From assembly GCF_000185385.1 (NCBI RefSeq), contig NZ_GL622296.1, forward strand, positions 2,355,227-2,419,226: 64,000 bases of DNA, in the 5' to 3' direction. Each line of letters starts with the position of its first letter. Position 1 is the stretch's first letter. The notes beneath the pieces were generated by a model. The model saw only the letters and a list, made by a program, of their open reading frames with translations, made no database searches and was not told the origin of the DNA. The position numbers and the translations under genes were made by a program. Below are positions 17,813 to 27,601 of this stretch, in pieces. The stretch is from Lachnoanaerobaculum saburreum DSM 3986. GTDB lineage: Bacteria; Bacillota; Clostridia; Lachnospirales; Lachnospiraceae.

Positions 17813-18988
17813 TCACTCCACTCCGAATTTACCGTTTGCAAACTCACTTAAATCCTGATTTTTCATTGCCTTTTCTAAGAGCCTCGGCAACATCTGTGGA
17901 GCTGCCGCAAAGCAGGGAATACCGTTATTTGCAATTCTTTGTGCCATATGTGTATCATAATATGGCTTACCGTCATCCGATATTGCAAGTAAGCAAATAA
18001 CAATCACACCATCCTCCTTCATCTGCACAAGTCGTCTAAGCAGACCTGCACGATTGCCGCCCTCTTCAAGGTCTGAAATCAAAAAGAAGATAGTTTTCTT
18101 AGGGTTCTCAATATATTTACTGCAATACTTTATAGACTTTTCTATATCGGTTCCGCCACCTAATGTAAAACCGAAAAGTAAATCAATAGGATCTTCACAT
18201 TTCTCACTTAAGTCTACAATCTCTGTGTCAAATGCCACCACTTTGGTCTTTATCGCACTCATACTTGCCAGAATACAACTCATAATAGATGAATATATTA
18301 CCGATTCACCCATTGAACCGCTTTGGTCAATGTCCAAAATCACCGTATACTTATTGGCGGCGGTTGTAGCACTTCTTTCAAAGAAATAATACTTTTGCGG
18401 AATTATCTTTTTTAGCTTGGTATTATAATCTTTGATACCCTTTCTTATAGTAGTCTGAAAATCAAGCGCAGATGCTGACGGAATAGGTGAATGCAGTTTT
18501 CTGTTTACACTTGCTGTCACAGCCCTCTTTAAATCAGTTTCAAGCAGTGCATTTATCTGCTCAACTATCTTTTTTATAAATTCTCTGGCATTTTCCTTAC
18601 TCTGTTTCGGTATTTGATCCTTTAAAGTAAGTATCATACTTGCCATGTTTATATCAGGCTCTATATTGTCAAGCAGTTCAGGTTCAAATATAAGCTGCTT
18701 TAAGCCGCATCTCTCCATAGCATCCGCCTGAATGATTTTTACAAGATCTTTATCAAAAAGTGTTCTGACATCACCAAGCCATCTGCTGATATGTGGGCTT
18801 GAGTGACCGCTCCCTCCCCCGCTTCCAAAGCTGAATTTATTATCCTTATTGTAGATTGCATTAAGTGCCATATCCATCATAAGATCCTCATCAGTAAGGC
18901 TCACACCTTTATCCATATTTTCCATTCGCTTTTTTGCCTCAGCTCCAAGTATAAGCCTCCAACGTCTAAGTCTGTCCGCCGCTTCCAT
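17813..18988 (-). CDS. VWA-domain protein of a MoxR-VWA-DUF5682-SWIM operon
   Basis: A 391-residue cytoplasmic protein, last gene of a five-gene operon. The first 215 residues are helical and charged with a glycine/serine-rich linker (GSGGGSGHSS, about 55-64). The C-terminal von Willebrand factor A domain (about 215-385) keeps a full MIDAS metal site: DIDQSGSMG, the Thr in GGGTD, and the late Asp in LISDLEE. MoxR AAA+ ATPases commonly work with such VWA partners, using ATP to remodel or load clients. AGGAGG sits between the DUF5682 stop and this ATG, eight bases apart. Confidence 0.85.
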   Translation of the reverse strand: MEAADRLRRWRLILGAEAKKRMENMDKGVSLTDEDLMMDMALNAIYNKDNKFSFGSGGGSGHSSPHISRWLGDVRTLFDKDLVKIIQADAMERCGLKQLIFEPELLDNIEPDINMASMILTLKDQIPKQSKENAREFIKKIVEQINALLETDLKRAVTASVNRKLHSPIPSASALDFQTTIRKGIKDYNTKLKKIIPQKYYFFERSATTAANKYTVILDIDQSGSMGESVIYSSIMSCILASMSAIKTKVVAFDTEIVDLSEKCEDPIDLLFGFTLGGGTDIEKSIKYCSKYIENPKKTIFFLISDLEEGGNRAGLLRRLVQMKEDGVIVICLLAISDDGKPYYDTHMAQRIANNGIPCFAAAPQMLPRLLEKAMKNQDLSEFANGKFGVE

Positions 18989-18996
18989 TAAACCTC

Positions 18997-21216
18997 CTAA
19001 AAATCACCGAAATCAAAGTCCTCAAGTATTTCAGTATCCACTTCCTTTACCTCGGAATTTATAATTTCACTTACTACAGTTGCATTAAGTCCCCATATTT
19101 CGCCAAGATTTTCAGCAATCATATCTTTTTCCTTAGAACTGTAGTCTACAAAGGCCCTTCTTAAGAAAACAAGTGAACGCCTAAACTCTTCTTCATCCAG
19201 ACTGTCCATATATTCACTTAAGCTCTCCCACAGTGTAAGCCTGCCGATAAGGGCATAATGATTCCTTATAGAAAGTCCTGCAAACCAGTTTGCACCAAGC
19301 TCTGCCGGCATACCGGCAGAAAGTCTCCTTGCAACCTCAATTCGTAAAGTATTCTCATCTGTTTTACCTGTATCAAGTAATATTGCAGTGGCAAGTCCTG
19401 AAATTTTTGTATTAAGATCATCTCTGTTTGATACTTCCATAAGCTTATCAAACCACAGATCCTTATCTAAAAAGTCATGTAAGACAAATACATTATGTAT
19501 ACTTTGAATATCTTCTACAAGTATTACAGCCGCCATATCATCACATGCAGACTCTCCTGCCAGTATAAGAGCCGCCCTGATACATAATCTCTTTACAATA
19601 GGTTCAAGCGGTTTTCTGTCAAGTTTTCTGATATCTCCAAACAAAATCATATCTGAAAGCTTACTTGTAGTTACAGCAATCTCATGAATAGAGACGGCTC
19701 CGCTTGCCATCTCATCCAATTTTCTGCCGGCACCTTCTACTATCTTAGGTATGCCGCAATTAAAAGCCGCCTCTATAATATCAGCTATTTCCGAAATGCT
19801 TATCGCATTGTCAAGTCTCTCACCAAGTACAAAGGCAACCGCTTCGTCTATTGTATCTCCTTTTAATACAGACTCCACTATTTGAATCTCCGCCTCGGGA
19901 GTCCACTGCAAAATCCAGTTTTCCGCCCATGTGGCATTATCCTGTCTGTTTCTTTCAATCTTTGCAAAATCAATGCCCAAAGTTACAAGTCTATATAGGA
20001 AAAATGACCTGTTTAAGTCAAAAAAAGCACTCTCCTTTGACTTTACTCTCAGGTTTTCTCTAAGGTCAAGCTGTAACGGTGTTGCTACAAGTTCTTTATA
20101 TTTTTCAAGCTTCAAAGCCTTGAGTCTTGACAAAAAATCACTCTGTATTGAAGTCTTCATAGACTCCTGCGGCACAACGCCGATCTTTGTGCCGATATCA
20201 CTTTGGGCAAACCCCATTGCCATTTCACCAAAACTGCCTCCACCCATACAGGTAATACCGGCATCTTTTAAATCTACAAGTGTCGGTATGGAGCCTCCTC
20301 TAAGATTGGCTATCGACCTTGAAAGCATTGTCGTTTCTATCACCTGTGCAGATGAGACTATCCCGCCATGCTCACGCATATACTTTGCAAGTAAACTCAA
20401 ATATTTTCTTTCATGATATGTTTTATCATTTTTTATAAATCCCTGCCACAGCAGTTCATAATAGGCAGGTGCTGTATTTCCGGCACCGTATCCGGTTCTT
20501 TTACTGAGTCTGTAGTATGAATAAGGCATCAATGTAATATTTGAATCCTTTTTTTTCAGTGAATCATACTCTTTATCGGTCATAGCACCGTCAAGGCTTT
20601 GTATAGCCGATGTATGAAATGCACCTGTAATCGCCACTATTTTTTCACTGTCGATACCCCTGTCTATAATTTCTTTTATCTTTCTTTTCATAAAGCTTTC
20701 ACGGATGATATCTCTTAAACTTACTCCATCTTCGTTTCTAAGGCTCTCACCAAATAAGGCACTGCCGGATTTGTAAGCATTCATGTCCTCACTCTGTTCC
20801 AAGACTCTTTCCCAAAAGCTTTCCATATCAAAATCTGAAGTTTTTTCCTTGTCATGTATCTTATCCGGAGCATCACTGATTATTTCATCCTCATTCTTAC
20901 TTTCCAAACCAAGCATTATATTTGATTCAAGGTCAAAGAAATGACATTCTTTATTGTTTTCTCTTGCCCATAAAATAGCCTGATACTCAGGTGAATAAAC
21001 TGCAAACGGATAGAGAACAGTCTCTATAGGAACCTCTTTTGTATATGCCATAATAGCAAATGGCGGTAAAAGATTTTTTGATACGATATCGTCTATCAAA
21101 AAATCAAAATCGGCAGGTCCTTCAATAAGCACCACATCAGGCCGGTTTTCGTTCAAAAATTTTCTTACAAAATATGCTCCCGCCGGTGAAAAATGTCTGA
21201 TTCCAAAAGTTTTCAT
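18997..21216 (-). CDS. DUF5682 family protein (EreA/ChaN/TIKI-like)
   Basis: A 739-residue protein that recurs with MoxR, VWA and SWIM genes in bacteria. The N-terminal third resembles the EreA/ChaN/TraB-TIKI superfamily of putative hydrolases: FGIRHFSPAG at the start, VVLIEGPADFDFL (about 29-41), and GAFHTSAI (about 195-202) would supply the acidic and histidine residues of the superfamily active site. A long helical C-terminal half carries no motif I recognise and may bind partners. It starts nine bases after the MoxR stop with AGGAGGCGG. The activity is not established; it may be the effector of the system. Confidence 0.8.
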   Translation of the reverse strand: MKTFGIRHFSPAGAYFVRKFLNENRPDVVLIEGPADFDFLIDDIVSKNLLPPFAIMAYTKEVPIETVLYPFAVYSPEYQAILWARENNKECHFFDLESNIMLGLESKNEDEIISDAPDKIHDKEKTSDFDMESFWERVLEQSEDMNAYKSGSALFGESLRNEDGVSLRDIIRESFMKRKIKEIIDRGIDSEKIVAITGAFHTSAIQSLDGAMTDKEYDSLKKKDSNITLMPYSYYRLSKRTGYGAGNTAPAYYELLWQGFIKNDKTYHERKYLSLLAKYMREHGGIVSSAQVIETTMLSRSIANLRGGSIPTLVDLKDAGITCMGGGSFGEMAMGFAQSDIGTKIGVVPQESMKTSIQSDFLSRLKALKLEKYKELVATPLQLDLRENLRVKSKESAFFDLNRSFFLYRLVTLGIDFAKIERNRQDNATWAENWILQWTPEAEIQIVESVLKGDTIDEAVAFVLGERLDNAISISEIADIIEAAFNCGIPKIVEGAGRKLDEMASGAVSIHEIAVTTSKLSDMILFGDIRKLDRKPLEPIVKRLCIRAALILAGESACDDMAAVILVEDIQSIHNVFVLHDFLDKDLWFDKLMEVSNRDDLNTKISGLATAILLDTGKTDENTLRIEVARRLSAGMPAELGANWFAGLSIRNHYALIGRLTLWESLSEYMDSLDEEEFRRSLVFLRRAFVDYSSKEKDMIAENLGEIWGLNATVVSEIINSEVKEVDTEILEDFDFGDF

Positions 21217-21225
21217 GGCCGCCTC

Positions 21226-22311
21226 CTAGCCATTGAGTGCCCTACACTCATTGTATAGACCAATCCACTCTTTCCCACGCTTTTTCATTATATTTTCAAG
21301 ATATTCTTCCCAGATTTTTGAATCTTTCGAGTCTTCCTTTACTATCGCACCTTGAAGCCCTGCTGCAAGATCCGCATCACTTATTACTCCATCACCGAAG
21401 CTTCCTGCAAGAGACATACTGTTTGTAAGTAATGAAATTGCCTCTGCTGTAGAGAGTACATTTGCAGTGGACTTTATCTTTTGTTTACCGTCAAGTGTTT
21501 CACCCTGTCTAAGTTCTCTGAATATTGTGCAAACTTTCTTTATTACCTCCGCCTTGGGTACCTTTGAAAGCAATGCCATGCCCTCTGAAAGTTTTTCTAT
21601 TCTGGTCTTTACAATGTTCATCTCTTCTTCAAGAGTGTTGGGGCTTGGAAGTACCACTATATTAAACCTTCTCTTTAGAGCTGCACTCATATCATTTACA
21701 CCACGGTCTCTGGTATTTGCGGTAGCAATCACCGAAAAACCTTTTTTAGCCGCACTGTCTTTAGAAAGCTCAGGAATTGAAATTCTTTTCTCGGAAAGAA
21801 TAGAGATAAGTGCATCCTGTACCTCGGAAGCACAACGTGAAATCTCCTCAAATCTTGCAATCTTCCCCTCTTCCATAGCCTCAAAAATAGGACTCTTTAT
21901 AATTGCCTTATCACTTGGGCCCTCCGCAATAAGCATAGCATAATTCCATGAATATCTTATCTGTTCCTCTGTAGTGCCTGCCGTTCCCTGTATAACACAT
22001 GTGGAATTACCGTTTATAGCCGCACACAGATGTTCTGAAAGCCATGACTTTGCAGTTCCTGGTTCACCTATCAAAAGCAATGCTCTGTCTGTTATTAATG
22101 TAGCTATGGCAATCTCAACAATTCTTCTGTTGCCTATATACTTCGGCATTATTTCTATACCGTTACACTCACCTCCCATTATATAGGTAAGTACCGACTT
22201 TGGAGACATCTTCCAACCTGTAGGAACAGGATTTGTTTCCGCCGCTATCAATGCATCTAATTCTTTTTGGAACATGACCTCCGCAGGAAGTCTTTGTAAT
22301 TCTTCGCTCAT
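21226..22311 (-). CDS. MoxR-type AAA+ ATPase
   Basis: A 361-residue AAA+ ATPase of the MoxR/RavA class. Walker A is GEPGTAKSWLSEH (near residue 82). The Walker B position reads ARFEEISRC, with FEE where most have FDE or LDE. Sensor 1 is IATANTRDRGVND, and an arginine-rich ALKRRFN follows. The family assembles hexamers that remodel proteins, typically with a VWA co-chaperone such as that encoded two genes downstream. The ATG at 22311 is favoured by AGAGGTG; a GTG two codons earlier overlaps that site. Gaps to both neighbours are under ten bases. Confidence 0.9.
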   Translation of the reverse strand: MSEELQRLPAEVMFQKELDALIAAETNPVPTGWKMSPKSVLTYIMGGECNGIEIMPKYIGNRRIVEIAIATLITDRALLLIGEPGTAKSWLSEHLCAAINGNSTCVIQGTAGTTEEQIRYSWNYAMLIAEGPSDKAIIKSPIFEAMEEGKIARFEEISRCASEVQDALISILSEKRISIPELSKDSAAKKGFSVIATANTRDRGVNDMSAALKRRFNIVVLPSPNTLEEEMNIVKTRIEKLSEGMALLSKVPKAEVIKKVCTIFRELRQGETLDGKQKIKSTANVLSTAEAISLLTNSMSLAGSFGDGVISDADLAAGLQGAIVKEDSKDSKIWEEYLENIMKKRGKEWIGLYNECRALNG

Positions 22312-22319
22312 AATCACCT

Positions 22320-23150
22320 CTATTTCTTCTTTTTAGCTGAATTTTCAAAAAATTCATCAATTCTTGCATCACTAAAGCTTTTTAAGGCACTTATTGCCTT
22401 CTCCTTACTTGCTTTATCTCCGGTTTTTGCTATCTCAAGCAAGATATCAATGTTTTTATCACTATATCCCAATGCCTCTATAGCAGACTTTCTTACATCC
22501 TTACTTGCCTCACCGTCTATAATTGACAGATAGAAGTCATTTTCTTCTTCTTTTGCCAGATATGCTATAATATCAAGCCTTCTGCACATCTCAGACTTGC
22601 CCATAGGATCAAAACCTCTTTTTAGCGGCTCAATCATCATCTTGCCGTCTTCCATCATCCATCTGCTGATTTGATAGGCAAGTTCGCCGTAGCTGTCACC
22701 AAGACCTCCGATATACTTTGGCAACACTCTGTAGTCAAAGAAGATGCGTGGATCCTGCTTTCTGGCATTTAAAAGTACCTCCCATCTGCCGCTTCCTGTT
22801 GTAGTAAGTGCAGTAAGAACAGGCTCAAGCATCTTGTATGAATAATTACAATTCTTACCGCTGCCCGCCTCTATATCACTAAGTTCACTTTTTTCATAAA
22901 CACCGCTTTGAGTTTCAAGTACCGCATCCACTAATGCAAGTATATCAAGAGTCCTCTCCCCGGGATTGTCACATTCAAAGAGACTCTTTGCCTGTGTTTC
23001 TATCTGCGCAAATACCGGAGCAAGCTTTGAAAGTGCCGCCATATCATCTACAGCCTTTTTTAATCTGAAGTCTTCTCTTATAAGGGAGCTTCCTGTGATA
23101 ATACTGTATTTTAACTGTTCTTGTAGTTTATATAAAATATCTAAATTCAT
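22320..23150 (-). CDS. HEAT-like repeat protein of the MoxR operon
   Basis: A 276-residue, largely helical protein. The C-terminal third has alternating helices typical of HEAT/armadillo repeats (RKSAIEALGYSDKNIDIL, SKEKAISALKSFSDARI), and the protein ends in a lysine run. The N-terminal two thirds match no family I can name. As a scaffold it could bring clients to the AAA+ ATPase. It is bounded by gaps of about nine bases to the SWIM and MoxR genes, so it is part of the same operon. Confidence 0.75.
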   Translation of the reverse strand: MNLDILYKLQEQLKYSIITGSSLIREDFRLKKAVDDMAALSKLAPVFAQIETQAKSLFECDNPGERTLDILALVDAVLETQSGVYEKSELSDIEAGSGKNCNYSYKMLEPVLTALTTTGSGRWEVLLNARKQDPRIFFDYRVLPKYIGGLGDSYGELAYQISRWMMEDGKMMIEPLKRGFDPMGKSEMCRRLDIIAYLAKEEENDFYLSIIDGEASKDVRKSAIEALGYSDKNIDILLEIAKTGDKASKEKAISALKSFSDARIDEFFENSAKKKK

Positions 23151-23159
23151 AAATCCTCC

Positions 23160-24701
23160 CTAAAATGCCAATCTCAGTATTTCTTTATCCGAAATAATAC
23201 TTCTTGGTTCTATACATATCTGCTTCAATATAAAATCATAGTAGGCAAGTCCAAAAAGTACCTGACCATGTAGATAATCTTTACCCGGAAGATTAAGAAT
23301 TGAGCCGATTACCGTGTTGTCAAAGGTTTTAGACTTTAATAAAATCTGTGTTCCTTCACTGTCTTCCACAACCACATCATTGCCTTTTTGACCTATCTTG
23401 GCAAACTCAAAAAGTACAGCATATACATTATCACTTAATGTCGCTTTCAGCACATTTTTAGCAGACTTTAAAAACTCGGAGATATTTTTCTTTGCAAAGC
23501 CCCTTATCTTTTTTATATCATCAACACTCAGTTCTTTATCTATACTGCTTTCATACCTTATTCTTCTGTTTTCGCCGTCATTTGCAGGATAGTAATAAAG
23601 TGTATCAATACATTTTTTCCCGAAGAAACTGTCATCCCTTGTGATATACTTCTTTGCTTTCACCGGGCAATAGTTTGCGGTATAATCTATCTCACCGGTA
23701 TCAAGGTCAATCCAATAACCTGTATCTATATCTTCACCCTTTACACTGTCAAATTCAGCCGTAAAGCTCAGTTGTACAAGCTCTACATTATCTTTCTTCA
23801 GTCCTATAGCACCAAGTTCTTCAAGCTTCCAAACTCCTCCAAGTGCCTCATAGAGTATATTGTCATCAGCTCCCACTTCATCGCTTTCAAGCTTCTTATT
23901 AAGATAATCCCTTGCTCTTTTTTCAATATATCTAAGCTTTGTAAGTTCTTTTACTGCCAAAGCCAATAAATATTCCTCCATATAGTCATCCGGATAATCT
24001 TTTCTTATCTCATCTACATAACTCTTCGGATAATTTTTTCTTATCTCATCTATGAATTGTGAATTTTTAATTGTTCTTAGATATTTAAAAAACCTTTTAA
24101 ATATAAGCTGTACTCCCGGCAAATAGTAATCTCCAAGTTGCTTTGCAAGTTCATCATACTTTTTATCAAATGAAGACTCAACAAAGGATGCCACACCTGA
24201 GTTTGTTATCTGTATCATTACATCCTTTAATAAATCCAAACCGTCTATCTGCTTTTTTATTTTCTTAGTCTTTGCCGCTTTTGAGGCTGCACTTGTTTTC
24301 TTTGTTTTATCAGGATTTTGTTCCTTTTCAATCTCCTTTTTTGCCTTTTTCTTTTCTCTTTCCTCTATCTTATTTCTCTTATCTAAAATATCCTGAGGGA
24401 TTTTTGCATCCTCAAAGTTCTTGCCCTCTTTCATCTCAAACATCAAGCCTATAGCATGCTTACATGGAAACTGCCTACTTGGACAACTGCACCTAAATAC
24501 AGGCTCATTTTCTTTTTCAAAGTCTATAGAAACATTGTAATTGCTCTTTCCGCTTCCTTTGCACTCCGCAAAATACAGGCTGTCATCTGATGACCTCATT
24601 CTCTTTATAAAACTGCCGCCGCTTGACAGCTTCCTGCCGTTTGCAACTGCATTGGCATTAGGTGCCATTGAAACTATCTGCTGTTCGTCAAAAGTTCTCA
24701 T
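23160..24701 (-). CDS. SWIM zinc-finger protein, first gene of the MoxR operon
   Basis: A 513-residue protein with a SWIM-type zinc finger near residues 73-90: CSCPSRQFPCKHAIGLM gives the CxCx(n)CxH pattern, a module thought to bind DNA or proteins. A lysine/glutamate-rich coiled segment follows (about 105-150), then a long region of unknown fold. It heads the operon. A TATAAT (minus strand, 24737-24732) lies just upstream in the short gap after dinB, though no good -35 is visible. A recognition or recruiting role is plausible but unproven. Confidence 0.82.
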   Translation of the reverse strand: MRTFDEQQIVSMAPNANAVANGRKLSSGGSFIKRMRSSDDSLYFAECKGSGKSNYNVSIDFEKENEPVFRCSCPSRQFPCKHAIGLMFEMKEGKNFEDAKIPQDILDKRNKIEEREKKKAKKEIEKEQNPDKTKKTSAASKAAKTKKIKKQIDGLDLLKDVMIQITNSGVASFVESSFDKKYDELAKQLGDYYLPGVQLIFKRFFKYLRTIKNSQFIDEIRKNYPKSYVDEIRKDYPDDYMEEYLLALAVKELTKLRYIEKRARDYLNKKLESDEVGADDNILYEALGGVWKLEELGAIGLKKDNVELVQLSFTAEFDSVKGEDIDTGYWIDLDTGEIDYTANYCPVKAKKYITRDDSFFGKKCIDTLYYYPANDGENRRIRYESSIDKELSVDDIKKIRGFAKKNISEFLKSAKNVLKATLSDNVYAVLFEFAKIGQKGNDVVVEDSEGTQILLKSKTFDNTVIGSILNLPGKDYLHGQVLFGLAYYDFILKQICIEPRSIISDKEILRLAF

Positions 24702-24737
24702 ATATGATCCTTTCTGATATGTTTTGAGGCTATTATA

Positions 24738-25967
24738 CTACATAGACTCCATTACTTCTCTCATTTTTTCTATATATTCATAAGTTTTCAGTCTATTTGA
24801 TGAATTCCTTAATTCATCAAAATCTATTTTATAATAATTCTTAAGTTCCTGCCACTTATTTTCCACTTTTTTGCTTATGACATCATGTTCACTTGAAAAA
24901 ATATCACTAAAACTCAACTGCCTGCCCTCTTCCTCTCGCAGATGATATATTCCTGTTCCGATAAGCCTTATCTCACCCTTTTTTACATTCCTTAAAAGTA
25001 TACTTGCATTCTCATAAATTGTATAGGCATCATTGCTACATTCATCTACAAGCATTGACCTTGTGATACTCTTCATATTCCCGTAGGTAATCTTAAGAGA
25101 AACTCCCTCACCATAAAGTCCAAGTTTTTTTGCTCTTTCCTCTACACGAAATGCAAGAATAAAAAGTACATCATTCAAAAACTTAAAGCTTGATACATCC
25201 TTTTGAAATGTAAATTCCTTGCTGATTGACTTGGCATCCTCCTGTTTGTAAGGTGTAACCTTTCTGTTATCATATCCGAAAGCAAGATCGATTAGATATT
25301 CTCCCTGTTTACCCATAAATTTTTTTACAAAATCAGATTTATTTTGTAAATCTCTCACAGTGTCCACTCCATACATATGAAGCTTCTCTGCGGTCTTTTT
25401 ACCTACTGTATACAATGCTCTCACATTTCTGTCTATTACCAATTTTACAAAATCTTCTCTACTTAAAATTTCAAAATATCCGTCAGGCTTTTTCTCCTCG
25501 CTTGCCGTCTTTGCGGCGGTCTTTGAATATGCAAGCCCTACAGAACAGGTGAGTGAAAGTTCTTCCCTCACCCTCTTCTTTATCTCAAAACCTGTTTCTT
25601 TAGCCTCTTTAAATGATGCCGCTACATCTGTAAGATCCAGATATCCCTCATCCAGAGCAATATACTCTGTTATATCAGTATAACTTTCCAATATCCTATG
25701 CAATTTATTTGATACGGCTCTATATTTATCAAAATTCGGATGCTTGAAAATCCCCTTAGGACAGAGATTATATGCTTCCTTGATATTCATACCTGAGCGG
25801 ATGCCGTACTTTCTGGCCTCATAGTTGCAAGTCGCAACAACGCCCCTCTCATTTGGCATTGAACCAATGATAAGGGGCTTTCCTACCAGAGTCTCATCAT
25901 CTCTCATCTCCACAGAAGCATAGAATGCATCCATATCCACATGAATAATTATTTGATTTTCAATCAT
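24738..25967 (-). CDS. dinB: DNA polymerase IV (Y-family, DinB)
   Basis: A 409-residue translesion polymerase. The palm motifs are IHVDMDAFYASVEMRDD near the N-terminus and YIALDEGYLDLT (about 100-111), with the catalytic Asp and Glu; ALDEGYLD replaces the common SIDEAYLD. Helix-hairpin-helix elements follow (VGKKTAEKLHMYGVDTV) and a little-finger domain. Near the C-terminus RQLSFSDIF resembles a beta-clamp binding motif. It lies directly upstream of the MoxR operon on the same strand, with 36 bases between. Confidence 0.93.
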   Translation of the reverse strand: MIENQIIIHVDMDAFYASVEMRDDETLVGKPLIIGSMPNERGVVATCNYEARKYGIRSGMNIKEAYNLCPKGIFKHPNFDKYRAVSNKLHRILESYTDITEYIALDEGYLDLTDVAASFKEAKETGFEIKKRVREELSLTCSVGLAYSKTAAKTASEEKKPDGYFEILSREDFVKLVIDRNVRALYTVGKKTAEKLHMYGVDTVRDLQNKSDFVKKFMGKQGEYLIDLAFGYDNRKVTPYKQEDAKSISKEFTFQKDVSSFKFLNDVLFILAFRVEERAKKLGLYGEGVSLKITYGNMKSITRSMLVDECSNDAYTIYENASILLRNVKKGEIRLIGTGIYHLREEEGRQLSFSDIFSSEHDVISKKVENKWQELKNYYKIDFDELRNSSNRLKTYEYIEKMREVMESM

Positions 25968-26002
25968 AATTAACCTGCAAAACTATATACTCCTTTTTAA
26001 AA

Positions 26003-27466
26003 TTATCCTGCAAAAAACGTACCTTCAAACACATCTCTTACATCCTTGCCGTCTATTGTTATATCACCGTCTGATGATTTTTGCATCGGAATTCTGACAA
26101 TATCTCCGGTATTCATTCTATAGTCGGTAAAAGTTTTATTGTCACTGCCGACAGGTGTAAGCAAAGCTCCTACAGGAAGAATTTCATCACCTGACTTATT
26201 GCCGTTTACACCGTCTAAATGCTCTCCGCTTAATTCAACTTTAGAAACCAAACTTACAGGAGTGACAATGGTATAATAATTTTCCAGTGCTTTCGGCTTG
26301 CCGTCATCACCTAAGCTATACTTTCTTTCAACATTGACAGTGCTGACAGTCGCAACCCTATCTCCTAAGTAAAACTTATCGGGATTTAGAGGAGCCGTAT
26401 CCGCAAAACTCTCCTGAATATCTGACTGTTCATCATTTTTATTTAAATCAATTACCTTAATGCTCCTATAGTCATTGTCATAGGTCAACTCAAGGTAAAG
26501 ATATGCCGAATTTCCTTTTTTAAAAATATAGGCATCCGAAATACCGTAGCTGTTACTATCGTCCTTATATTCTCTCTCATTGCCGTCTATTTTCAGTTCA
26601 ATTTCCTGTAAGATACCGTACTCGTCAATTTCCTGATCGACTTCCACACTGCTTTCTTTTCCATTTATATTTGCATTCATCTCATTATCCACAATAATTT
26701 TAAAAGCATAATCATACGGTAAATCCAATATACTGCCCTTAAAAAACTCTTTATACTTTATATAATCAACAGGTATGGAAACAGTCTGCTTTCCGTTCTT
26801 TGTATCTTCAAGCATATATATCATCATTGCACCGTTACTCAGTGACCATGTGACATCTTTATTAATGTTCTCACCGTCACTGAAAGCATCAGGATCTGTT
26901 AAAACCGATTTCATCTTCTTACCGAAGTTGTCAATATCATCATAATTATCTATAAAGTCTTTGTCATTCATCAGTTTATCATATAATGCATCGGCATCCT
27001 TCAGTACGGCTGTAATCTTAAGTTCCTTACCTGTACTTGAATTGATATTTACACCTCTTAACTCTTTGCTTGAATTGTTATTATCAAATGTTACCGTATC
27101 TATCAAAAGGCTAAATACATTAGAATCTGCTCTTGTAATTTGTATATTTGAATAATCATTGGTCCAAGTTGAATTTATCCTTTCCACTACACTGTCCAGA
27201 TTCTTATTGTCTGTCTTTATCTGCGGAATTACATTTTCAGGCGGCTCATAACCGTCCTTAGGCTTATAGTATACTGTTGCATCAAACATCTCCACACCGG
27301 TTTGTTCATTATCTCTTGTGATTTCGGTCTCTTTACTTTCATTTATATTATTGCTTTCACTTATCGTACTTTCGTTTTTGTTCGTATTTATTGATATTGA
27401 AACACTCTTTCCACAACCTGAAAGTAATAAAATTGCCGGAATAAAATATAACATTTCTTTTTTCAT
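26003..27466 (-). CDS. Putative lipoprotein of unknown function
   Basis: The 487-residue precursor begins MKKEMLYFIPAILLLSGCGKS, a lipoprotein signal with the lipobox ending in Cys, so it is probably anchored outside the membrane. The start at 27466 is set by AAGGAGGAATTT; an upstream extension in frame lacks support. A serine/asparagine/glutamate-rich linker follows, then a domain resembling DUF4163/DUF3298-type anti-sigma RsiV regions (about 70-230), though I cannot confirm this. The C-terminal part is rich in beta-strand-like segments. No sigma-factor gene adjoins it. Confidence 0.65.
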   Translation of the reverse strand: MKKEMLYFIPAILLLSGCGKSVSISINTNKNESTISESNNINESKETEITRDNEQTGVEMFDATVYYKPKDGYEPPENVIPQIKTDNKNLDSVVERINSTWTNDYSNIQITRADSNVFSLLIDTVTFDNNNSSKELRGVNINSSTGKELKITAVLKDADALYDKLMNDKDFIDNYDDIDNFGKKMKSVLTDPDAFSDGENINKDVTWSLSNGAMMIYMLEDTKNGKQTVSIPVDYIKYKEFFKGSILDLPYDYAFKIIVDNEMNANINGKESSVEVDQEIDEYGILQEIELKIDGNEREYKDDSNSYGISDAYIFKKGNSAYLYLELTYDNDYRSIKVIDLNKNDEQSDIQESFADTAPLNPDKFYLGDRVATVSTVNVERKYSLGDDGKPKALENYYTIVTPVSLVSKVELSGEHLDGVNGNKSGDEILPVGALLTPVGSDNKTFTDYRMNTGDIVRIPMQKSSDGDITIDGKDVRDVFEGTFFAG

Positions 27467-27533
27467 AAATTCCTCCTTATTACTTATCTTATCATAAAAA
27501 CATATTACTATATATGACGATAGTCTTAAGATA

Positions 27534-27569
27534 AAAAAAGTGCATTTGGCTTTTGCCGCCTGCACTTTT
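27534..27569 (-). terminator. Terminator of the thioesterase gene
   Basis: On the minus strand AAAGTGCA pairs with TGCACTTT, with an inner GGC/GCC, followed by a run of T's (27539-27534). Confidence 0.75.
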
Positions 27570-27601
27570 AATTTTGTTCTTCCGGATATTTTATACTATA
27601 T

